DNA of 22,498 nt from Candidatus Bruticola papionis (GTDB lineage: Bacteria > Vulcanimicrobiota > Xenobia > Xenobiales > Xenobiaceae), in assembly GCA_002407045.1 (NCBI GenBank), contig DHKB01000061.1:1-22498 (forward strand), in the 5' to 3' direction. The translations under genes were made by a program, and so were the position numbers. Every line of letters begins with the position of its first letter. The stretch's first letter is position 1. Under the pieces are notes generated by a model that was not told the DNA's origin, did no database searches, and was given only the letters and a program-made list of their open reading frames with translations. This document shows positions 1 through 5,757 of the stretch, one piece after another.

Positions 1-66
1 CCTACTCCCAGTCCCAGCCCCGCTCCCGGTGGTAACGAAGACCCCGACGCTGGTGACCAGCCCTAA
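1..66 (+). CDS. 3' end of a lipoprotein-like gene, paralogue of the next gene (partial)
   Basis: Only the last 21 codons and a TAA stop are in the window. They encode a proline- and aspartate-rich tail (PTPSPSPAPGGNEDPDAGDQ then P) that matches the tail of the complete gene at 422-2140 almost residue for residue. The near-identity continues into the 3' untranslated region and the terminator, which points to a tandem duplication that included the gene end. Function is unknown. By analogy with its neighbour it is probably a secreted lipoprotein, but its N-terminus cannot be seen. The reading frame is supported by the match to the paralogue rather than by its length. Confidence 0.75.
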   Translation, partial: PTPSPSPAPGGNEDPDAGDQP

Positions 67-80
67 TAGTTCATCCCCCC

Positions 81-147
81 AGCTTTTAGCTTATAGCTAA
101 AGGCTCCCTGGCCCGGCTCTTCTTTAAGAAGCTCCGGGCCTTTTTTG
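81..147 (+). terminator. Double stem-loop terminator of the partial lipoprotein gene
   Basis: The first stem pairs AGCTTTTAGC (81-90) with GCTAAAGGCT (96-105) with one wobble. The second is a typical rho-independent terminator: GGCCCGG (110-116) pairs with CCGGGCC (134-140), an inner CTTCT/AGAAG pair extends it, and a run of Ts follows. The same two-hairpin arrangement recurs at 2159-2224. Confidence 0.9.
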
Positions 148-148
148 T

Positions 149-421
149 GGTATACAGTAATACTATACTTATCAAAAGTATGTTAAGAGCAATATTTATG
201 CCGCATATAGTACATATTTTTAATAAAAAATTAACAAAAAAACTATAGATTCCTTTTATAATATAGGCATAAAAGTGCTAGCACGGCGTTTTTCTGAGGT
301 AAAGCAACACTCCAAGACAGTTACAAGTGCGTTTTTATCGTTTTTGTCGCATATTCTCTGGCATTGTTGTTGAGCCTTTTTATGGAAGCCGTCTACAAAG
401 ATGTAGGAGACTCGTAATTAA
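149..421 (+). promoter_or_regulatory. AT-rich leader of the lipoprotein gene with a possible promoter
   Basis: No gene is visible in this 273-bp stretch. It holds an inverted repeat ATACTT-N5-AAGTAT (165-181), a TATAAT hexamer at 257-262 that could be a -10 box, and a perfect 10-bp palindrome GTGCTAGCAC at 275-284, just downstream of where transcription would start. A -35 box is not convincing: TTAACA at 231-236 lies 20 bp away. AGGAG at 405-409 is a ribosome-binding site for the ATG at 422, with a rather long 12-base gap. Confidence 0.35.
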
Positions 422-2140
422 ATGCACTTAGCTAAGAAAAACATTTTTGGTTTCGCAACCATCGCTGCTACCGTAACTCTGAGCGCTGCCATTTTTGCCA
501 CCGGCTGCGGAGACAGCGGCGACGACACCCCCGCTTCCGTCTCCCCCGACAAAACTAAAAACACAATCACCATCAACTACGATACCGCTACCGAGACTGC
601 CCTTAAAAATAATAACGCAGAGTCTTTGCGCTGGATAATTACTGATAGCAATACAGGTAAGCAGCTCGCCATTAGAGATGCTGTCCAAAAGATAAATTAT
701 CCCGACGCTACTACCCAAAGCGACAAGTGTTACGTAGTCTTGGATGTACCTAGTACCGTTTTCCAAGAGACGAAAAACGTTACTGTTACTGCTATATACT
801 ATGATAAAGACGAGCATGTAATCGGTTTTGGCTCCGATATCGACGAGGTTACTTGGAATAGCGATAAGGAAACCGGCGCCATCTCCAATGGCAGCTTCTT
901 CTCTGAAAAAGATGCTCAGTATAGCTTAACCGCTTCTCCTAAGTCTTTTAATAAAGGTGAAATAACTGAGTTGGCTTACAACGTAACCGAAGGCACTACT
1001 ACTGCCAACATTATCGGCTTAGTTGATATTGGCAACTACAGTGATATTGAAGGCTACATTCAGCCTGAAGAAGTAAAAGCTGGCGAGTATCCTACTCCCG
1101 GAAGATACAAAGGCGTGGCTTATACACCTTCTGAGGGCGCTACTGTAAAAATCAAACTGGATAGGGCCAGTAATTCCGAATATACCCAAAGTGCTACGGT
1201 GTACGTTACCGATCGTACCTCCAAACTTAGTGTGGGCGTTAAGGACCATTACGAAAAAATAGTTTTAATTCCGGATAACGTAAAAGCGCAAGGAGAGACC
1301 CAAGCTGCCGACTACGCTCTCGGTCAGACAAAAGCTACCGACAGTAAAAAGACTGACGAAACTTACGGCGTTCGTCAATTGCCTTTAGAAGTGCACTTAG
1401 ATTGGAGCGAAGGTGAAAGTGCTAAGCCCAACTTCCTTCCCGAAGTCGACATTAAGGACGTAACTTTTATAGTTAGAAACAGCTCTAAAGAGGCTTTTAA
1501 AAGCGAAGAAGTTGCTGTAGAAAATGGCATTGTAAAATTTAAACAGCCTAAGCTCGGTAGTCTTCTTAATTTCAGCGTAGAAGCTACCTACGGTAAAGCT
1601 ACTGACAAGTTGGAAGGCCAGGCTGTTCCCGCCGAGGTGGAAGTTGGTTTGGCCAGCCAAGCTGATGCTAGCCAAAATGAATTTACTTCCGAAGTAGTAA
1701 ACGAAGGTACCACTGATCTCAAGATGTACGCTCGCTTTAAATACGATACAGTTGATGCTAGTTCTACTTCCTACCTCTTCGAGATTCCTGAGAGTGCTGG
1801 TTTCACTTATCCCAGTACCGCTGCCATTTTCTATAAAAATGGCACTATCTACAACGCTCCAAGTGCTACCGTCAAGATCGTCGGCGCTGACCAGCAAAAG
1901 GCCAACGACTACTCTGTTACCATTAAGAACAACTATAAGGAAAACCTGAACGTTAGGTTTGTGGAAAAGGGCGCCATTCCTTACACCAACCAAATTGAAG
2001 CTTTTGGTGCTTTCACTAAGCTTAACATCGACAACCTTCTCGACATGGTAATCGCTCCTAAGACTGAAGTAGATCCTACTCCCAGTCCCAGCCCCACTCC
2101 CGGTGGCAACCCAGACCCTGATCCAGGCGACGAGCCCTAA
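422..2140 (+). CDS. Secreted lipoprotein of unknown function, 572 residues
   Basis: The protein starts with two lysines (residues 5-6), a hydrophobic stretch and a relaxed lipobox ending ATGC, placing the lipidated cysteine at residue 29; the mature protein begins CGDSGDD. This is a type II (lipoprotein) signal peptide. The rest is hydrophilic with alternating hydrophobic residues and many Thr, Ser, Val and Tyr, as in beta-rich surface proteins, but I recognise no family and see no catalytic motif. It ends in a Pro/Asp/Gly tail (about residues 550-572, PTPSPSPTPGG onward). The gene is monocistronic by appearance: terminators lie on both sides. The neighbour upstream shares its tail and terminator, so this belongs to a tandem family. 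Inference: a cell-surface protein with a flexible C-terminal extension. The lipoprotein call is fairly sure; function is open. Confidence 0.85.
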   Translation: MHLAKKNIFGFATIAATVTLSAAIFATGCGDSGDDTPASVSPDKTKNTITINYDTATETALKNNNAESLRWIITDSNTGKQLAIRDAVQKINYPDATTQSDKCYVVLDVPSTVFQETKNVTVTAIYYDKDEHVIGFGSDIDEVTWNSDKETGAISNGSFFSEKDAQYSLTASPKSFNKGEITELAYNVTEGTTTANIIGLVDIGNYSDIEGYIQPEEVKAGEYPTPGRYKGVAYTPSEGATVKIKLDRASNSEYTQSATVYVTDRTSKLSVGVKDHYEKIVLIPDNVKAQGETQAADYALGQTKATDSKKTDETYGVRQLPLEVHLDWSEGESAKPNFLPEVDIKDVTFIVRNSSKEAFKSEEVAVENGIVKFKQPKLGSLLNFSVEATYGKATDKLEGQAVPAEVEVGLASQADASQNEFTSEVVNEGTTDLKMYARFKYDTVDASSTSYLFEIPESAGFTYPSTAAIFYKNGTIYNAPSATVKIVGADQQKANDYSVTIKNNYKENLNVRFVEKGAIPYTNQIEAFGAFTKLNIDNLLDMVIAPKTEVDPTPSPSPTPGGNPDPDPGDEP

Positions 2141-2226
2141 GTAATAGTCCATCCCCTCAGCCTTTAGTTTATAGCTAAAGGCTTTCTGGCCCGGATCTTC
2201 TTTAAGAAGCTCCGGGCCTTTTTTGG
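2075..2226 (+). repeat. Direct repeat copy B (gene tail plus terminator)
   Basis: This is the counterpart of 1-148. It covers the codons for the PTPSPSP tail, the stop, the short hairpin and the terminator of the complete lipoprotein gene. Confidence 0.85.
2159..2224 (+). terminator. Double stem-loop terminator of the lipoprotein gene
   Basis: A perfect 9-bp stem AGCCTTTAG (2159-2167) / CTAAAGGCT (2175-2183) is followed by GGCCCGG (2188-2194) / CCGGGCC (2212-2218) with an inner TCTTCT/AGAAG helix and a T-run. It is the second copy of the arrangement at 81-147. Confidence 0.92.
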
Positions 2227-2245
2227 CTTTTTTCTTACTTTTTAC

Positions 2246-2274
2246 TTGCCAATTGAGCGAACATTGTATATAAT
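2246..2274 (+). promoter_or_regulatory. Strong sigma-70-type promoter candidate
   Basis: TTGCCA (2246-2251), a 17-bp spacer and a perfect TATAAT (2269-2274) form a near-consensus housekeeping promoter immediately after the lipoprotein terminator. No convincing open reading frame follows, so its product is probably the RNA described next. Confidence 0.65.
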
Positions 2275-2280
2275 CCGTCA

Positions 2281-2505
2281 TACGGGACTGCTTCGCTAAG
2301 CGTTGGAGCTGTCGTGACATGTGCGTCTTGCATACACGAAACGAAGAGTAGACGGTATCAATTTTAGGGCCAGATAGTTATCTAGGCTGAAGTAGATGTG
2401 TTTTACGACACCATTTGAATGCAAATTTGCAAGCACCAAGTTAAAGTTTTTCCCCAGTTTTGATCAAGGCCGTGTACAGTGGAGGCCGGTTACTGTACAA
2501 TTTTT
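2281..2505 (+). ncRNA. Candidate structured non-coding RNA, about 225 nt
   Basis: The segment starts about 7 bp after a near-consensus promoter and ends in a terminator-like hairpin. Visible internal stems are TCGTG/CACGA enclosing TGTGC/GCATA (around 2313-2339), GCC-GATA/TATC-GGC (around 2369-2388), GTGT/ACAC (around 2398-2411) and the palindrome GCAAATTTGC (around 2421-2430). I compared it by eye with tmRNA, RNase P RNA, 6S RNA, SRP RNA and common riboswitches and found no match. It could be a small regulatory RNA or a leader of something since lost. The identification rests on promoter, stems and terminator only; no homologue was checked. Confidence 0.4.
2473..2505 (+). terminator. Rho-independent terminator of the candidate RNA
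   Basis: A perfect 8-bp stem TGTACAGT (2473-2480) / ACTGTACA (2492-2499) with an 11-base loop is followed by A and five Ts (2501-2505). The stem is moderately AT-rich, so termination may be partial. Confidence 0.55.
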
Positions 2506-2716
2506 CATTGCATTAAAGATGCAATAGCGAACAATCCTTCCGTAGCTTCTCCAAGCCAAACGACTAAAGGAATTGCTAAGAAAAAAATAGGCAAATTCAA
2601 AAAGTTGAGGAGACGCTGTTGTATTTGCACTACTCCTTACATAGTACAAAGCAACAACGTCGCCAAAACAGAGCTAAAAACGCCCCCAAAATGCGCTTTA
2701 GTTCTAAAACCAACAA

Positions 2717-2838
2717 CCGACGAAACTTCGTTTCGGGGAGATCTTCCAGGGGCTCGCAACGGCCTGAGAAAACGCTGCGAATGGAAGGTTTCCCCGAGAA
2801 AGGAGAAGTTTATGCCGCTTACCCTGCTAGTAGCATGA
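2717..2838 (+). promoter_or_regulatory. Candidate switching RNA hairpin before a strong ribosome-binding site and an 8-codon frame
   Basis: CGAAAC (2721-2726) can pair with GTTTCG (2730-2735). Alternatively TTTCGGGGA (2731-2739), CTTCCA (2743-2748) and TCGCA (2754-2758) pair with TGCGA (2776-2780), TGGAAG (2782-2787) and TCCCCGA-GAAA (2791-2801) in one long helix. The two folds share bases and exclude each other. Directly after lies AAAGGAG (2800-2806) and an ATG at 2812 that opens only eight codons (MPLTLLVA) before TGA at 2836-2838. It resembles a leader-peptide or riboregulator arrangement, but no gene follows on this strand. Confidence 0.3.
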
Positions 2839-3042
2839 TTCTATTATAGAAATCATTAAAAGGCAAGTTCGGCTATCCTAGCACCCAACATATTCATACA
2901 TTTATTGTATAAAATACAATATTAACATACAATAAACCGATTATATCGGCAGCATATACCTTTTTATTATTAAAAATATCGCCCACCTAAACATAATAGC
3001 AATATATGGGCACCTTTTTTGTGACTCAATCAGCTTAAGTGC

Positions 3043-3148
3043 GCCCCCTGTTGTGGTGAACAACGGGAGTTTGGGGCTGTCTTTGAAAAAGGGCTATATA
3101 AGACAGAGGCTTGGCTTTTTTCAACTGATCCCCTGAAAAAAACCAAGC
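3043..3148. repeat. Three consecutive strong hairpins
   Basis: Hairpin 1: GCCCC (3043-3047) / GGGGC (3073-3077) enclosing a TGTTGT/ACAAC helix. Hairpin 2: CTGTCTT (3077-3083) / AAGACAG (3100-3106). Hairpin 3: GCTTGGCTTTTTTC (3109-3122) / GAAAAAAACCAAGC (3135-3148), 14 bp with a single mismatch and a 12-base loop. They follow each other with almost no spacer, as in a folded RNA or a decayed mobile-element end. Confidence 0.55.
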
Positions 3149-3416
3149 AATTCACCAGCAAAAAAAACAAGCCTGCAAGCAAATGCTCGCCTAAACACAT
3201 GTCCACTGTCTGTTTCCAATAAGGATATGTGCCGAAAAGAGATATTTTGTGTCTCTAGCGAGAGTGAAGAAGTTTTTGGCACCTTCTTCACAAGCAACTA
3301 TCATAGACAGTTTCCCAACTTGACTGTCCATAAAGTGCAATTTCCAAACTCGGTTATTTTGCTCTTCAATATAGAGCAAATAGTAAGGATTTTACACAAA
3401 TTTTAGTTAAGCAGGC

Positions 3417-3459
3417 ATGGTGTAAGGCCTCCCGTCCGAGTCGTGAGGCCTTATACCAT
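3417..3459. terminator. Long hairpin at the 3' end of the hydrolase gene
   Basis: ATGGTGTAAGGCCTC (3417-3431) pairs with GAGGCCTTATACCAT (3445-3459), 15 positions with one imperfect pair and a 13-base loop. The right arm covers the last codons and stop of the hydrolase gene. No U-tract follows on either strand, so it may protect a 3' end or act as a weak bidirectional terminator rather than a classic one. Confidence 0.5.
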
Positions 3460-4533
3460 TTGGTTATATCGTTCTAATACCATAAGTACTGCTAAATGAT
3501 GAGCTCTTTGATAAAATAAGTCAGAGCAATTTCGCTCCGTTTGCTTGGCCAGGTGCTCAATATCTATATGGCAACACTTTTCCCAAGCTAGCAATTGCTC
3601 TAGAAGCGGCTGCTTAGCCAAATCTTCCGCTTTATTCCAAGCGTCTTCATCATTTAATAATGTGCTTAAAAGGTGTCTATTTTGGCTTAACCAAAGGCTA
3701 CATTTCTTTTTAAGTGAAGGTGAAGCATAGCGAAGATAATTTATTTCTATTTGCTTATAATAATTCTTATTAGCTTGTAAAAGCTCAGGTTTACCAATTG
3801 TCCAAGCTTCGGCTCCAGTATTATTAGACCAAGCCAAATGGTGAGAGGGCCAAATTTGTTCAGCTGGCAAAGCTAATAAACGATTAAAATCAGCCAGTTG
3901 TTCAGCTAAACTACAATTACTTTTGGGAAAAGGCAAGGGCCCTTCACAGCTATCAGCGGCAAAGAGAATTTTTAATTGCGGTACCCACACAGCCAACTGA
4001 CCTTCACAGTGGGCAGAAACTTTTACAAAAGTTACTTCTAAATTACCTAAGAAGATTTTTTCCCCATCTGCCCACAAAAGATCGGGCAATTCAATAAAAG
4101 AGGCTGCAAAATAAGCTCCATCAGTAAATTCTTGGCGGCGTTTTACTTCCTGGAAGCGTAAATCTTGGCGCATAGCCAAAAAGGTTTCTAAAGAAGAACT
4201 TATATGCAATTTTGAGCCCCAAGCTTGCCGGAAAGCCCGATTAGCCCAAGCGTGATCCCAATCGCGATGCGTATTAAGTAAGAAATACTGTCGCGGCTCT
4301 AGGCTGTTTTCAGCCAACAATTTTTCAGTACAACTAAGCATATAAGCGGCTAAGTTTTCGTCCCAACCGCTATCAATAAATAAAAGACCATCTTTGGAAG
4401 CCAAAATATAAGCTGCCATAAAGCGATCCAATAAAAATCCCCCCGCCAAGACCTTTTCAGTAGAAGTCGAGTCGGAGGGAATTTTTATAGAAAAATATTG
4501 GCAGCGTTCTTGCAAAGCCACAGCTTTTTCCAC
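3451..4533 (-). CDS. Metallo-beta-lactamase-fold hydrolase, 360 residues
   Basis: Residues about 25-235 show the MBL fold order: a strand segment ending FIDSGWD (near 52-58), the metal motif NTHRDWDHAWAN (87-98), SAHCEGQLAVWVP (near 173-185), LFAADSCEG (190-198) and WPSHH (228-232). The motif reads H-x-D-x-D-H, with Asp91 where the usual second His sits; the other expected ligands H89, D93, H94, H175, D194 and a late His are present. Residues about 240-360 are an extra mostly helical region. Substrate is unknown; this superfamily includes thioesterases, lactamases, lactonases and nucleases. The gene starts with GTG 9 bp after the ftsQ stop, in a weak Shine-Dalgarno context, so it is probably cotranscribed with ftsQ. 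That gives it a possible envelope link, but this is only positional. Confidence 0.8.
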   Translation of the reverse strand: MEKAVALQERCQYFSIKIPSDSTSTEKVLAGGFLLDRFMAAYILASKDGLLFIDSGWDENLAAYMLSCTEKLLAENSLEPRQYFLLNTHRDWDHAWANRAFRQAWGSKLHISSSLETFLAMRQDLRFQEVKRRQEFTDGAYFAASFIELPDLLWADGEKIFLGNLEVTFVKVSAHCEGQLAVWVPQLKILFAADSCEGPLPFPKSNCSLAEQLADFNRLLALPAEQIWPSHHLAWSNNTGAEAWTIGKPELLQANKNYYKQIEINYLRYASPSLKKKCSLWLSQNRHLLSTLLNDEDAWNKAEDLAKQPLLEQLLAWEKCCHIDIEHLAKQTERNCSDLFYQRAHHLAVLMVLERYNQMV

Positions 4534-4542
4534 CTTGTAAAG

Positions 4543-5643
4543 TTAAGGAATAGAAGGCGCTTCGCCAGCATTGACCACTCCTCCGCCCTCGAAATGAGGT
4601 ACATGAATAGGAGCATCAGAATTTTCGTTGCCAATATCGACCGTCTGAGGATAAACATCTTCGCTTTCGGGAAGAGGTTCAGAACTAGGGCTAGGCTCGG
4701 CAGCAGGTTCGTAAGCTCGAACTGGAGATTGGCTTTCCGGAGTAGGTTCAGTTTGGGTAGGCTCAGTGCCACTATCATAACTTGGCTCAATATTGGAGTT
4801 TATACTATCCACTTCAACTCTAGGCTCAGTTTCAGCAGTAGACTGTTGCTCAGAAGCTGGCCCAGACGAATTGCCTTCCTCGCCTTCTTTAGTGTTATTT
4901 TTAGAAGTAGCCGAGGCTGTTACTTTACCAGGCTTATATTCTTTTATAAAAACATTATTAAAACGAACGTCGATAATATCTACCTTTTTCAACTTCATCT
5001 TAAATTGATTAAGCAAAGTACGAGCAATTTCTAATTTAACATTAAAGTTATCCAAAGTACCTAACTTAATAAGGGTTTCATGATCCAAAAAGTTGATGTG
5101 AGCGCTGACGCTTTGCACACTATCCACAGAGTAGAATAAAGGCTTTATATCGATAGTTTTTTCAAATTGAGGAGCAGCCTTAAGGACAACGTTAATTAGA
5201 GCATTTTTCATTTGTCCATGCCTAGGTATATCAAAATCGACCTTGAGACGAGGACACTCCACGCCGGGACGTTCTTCGCCCAAAATATAGCCTTCTTTAT
5301 CGACTATAAACCAATGGTTGCGACTCTTTTCCGAATAAACTAATACCGCAGGCTGGCGCTCTTTAATTTTGATAACAGCTTGGCCGTTTCTCTCCAAAGA
5401 GACACTATTTTCCAAAATAGCCGGATCACTTAGAGGATGAGACCCACAATTGAGCCACACAGCCCAATAAAGCAAACCAGGCTTGTAAGGAGACTCGCGC
5501 TCTACTTCCTCGGCACTGAAAAGATTATTGCCCTCCACACGAACGTGAGCGATCTTAAATACAGGCGAAAGAAGAAATATACCCTGGGCCATACAGAAAA
5601 AGATTATCAATAATACTCGCCGCAGCAAATGCATGGAATGCAC
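4543..5643 (-). CDS. ftsQ: Cell division protein FtsQ/DivIB with a long disordered C-terminal tail
   Basis: FtsQ is a bitopic inner-membrane divisome protein that works with FtsB and FtsL to hold and activate the FtsW-FtsI synthase. Residues 9-27 form the membrane segment. A POTRA domain starts at VFKIAHVRVEGNNLFSAEEV (28-47) and ends around ERQPAVLV (95-102). The beta domain follows to about residue 235, closing with the typical VDIIDVRFNNVFIK (221-234). Residues about 240-366 are an unusual tail rich in Pro, Glu, Ser and Thr, predicted periplasmic and disordered; typical FtsQ proteins end near 250-290. The start is GTG, supported by GAGG about 8 bases upstream; an ATG three codons later is the alternative. 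It lies 114 bp after murC, without murB or ddl in between, and ftsA/ftsZ do not follow. Confidence 0.9.
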   Translation of the reverse strand: MHSMHLLRRVLLIIFFCMAQGIFLLSPVFKIAHVRVEGNNLFSAEEVERESPYKPGLLYWAVWLNCGSHPLSDPAILENSVSLERNGQAVIKIKERQPAVLVYSEKSRNHWFIVDKEGYILGEERPGVECPRLKVDFDIPRHGQMKNALINVVLKAAPQFEKTIDIKPLFYSVDSVQSVSAHINFLDHETLIKLGTLDNFNVKLEIARTLLNQFKMKLKKVDIIDVRFNNVFIKEYKPGKVTASATSKNNTKEGEEGNSSGPASEQQSTAETEPRVEVDSINSNIEPSYDSGTEPTQTEPTPESQSPVRAYEPAAEPSPSSEPLPESEDVYPQTVDIGNENSDAPIHVPHFEGGGVVNAGEAPSIP

Positions 5644-5757
5644 GGTCTATTCCTCGTTCTTGTCAAATAGTCTGGGCCAAAGCCGGAACAAAAGAGGACA
5701 GCTGCCCTAATATATAGGCAACGTGCCCTCAATGAAGCTCTAAAGAATTAAAGACGA

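Larger units (their letters stand above)
1..148 (+). repeat. Direct repeat copy A (gene tail plus terminator)
   Basis: This segment is closely similar to 2075-2226. Both copies hold the codons for the PTPSPSP tail, the stop, the short AGC-TTTAG hairpin and the GGCCCGG/CCGGGCC terminator. Differences are scattered substitutions and a few inserted bases near the stop, as expected for an older tandem duplication with continued selection or gene conversion. Confidence 0.85.
2506..3416. other. Non-coding stretch rich in unrelated inverted repeats
   Basis: No reading frame here has family features or a sensible start. Stems seen: TTGCAT/ATGCAA (near 2508-2524); a long helix at 2731-2801; ATGAT-TCTA/TAGA-A-ATCAT (near 2836-2857); TTGTAT/ATACAA (near 2905-2920); CCGAT/ATCGG (near 2937-2949); three consecutive hairpins at 3043-3148; GTGAAGAAG/CTTCTTCAC (3264-3291); GACAGT/ACTGTC (3306-3328); TTTGCTC/GAGCAAA (3358-3380). 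The repeats differ from one another, so they are not copies of one small mobile repeat. The density suggests one or more structured transcripts, strand uncertain. Confidence 0.45.

Noticed and set aside
275..284. GTGCTAGCAC as part of a CIRCE heat-shock operator
   Set aside because: CIRCE requires TTAGCACTC-N9-GAGTGCTAA; the flanking bases do not match and there is no 9-base spacer.
1397..2320. 307-codon minus-strand frame opposite the lipoprotein gene
   Set aside because: It is a shadow of the lipoprotein gene. It runs through the terminator of that gene and has no family features, while the plus-strand frame has a signal peptide and a paralogue.
2731..2801. TPP riboswitch, suggested by CTGAGA within a GGGG-containing helix
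   Set aside because: The second conserved part of the TPP aptamer (the ACCTGAT-CTGGATAAT-type segment) is missing, and the geometry differs.
2479..2838. 119-codon plus-strand frame starting with GTG
   Set aside because: It begins inside a terminator-like hairpin, has no ribosome-binding site at its start, has no family features, and overlaps strong RNA stems throughout. The only good translation signal is at its last nine codons.
3191..3379. 62-codon minus-strand frame downstream of the hydrolase gene
   Set aside because: It starts with TTG inside an inverted repeat, lacks a Shine-Dalgarno sequence, and covers several hairpins. Nothing in the translation is recognisable.
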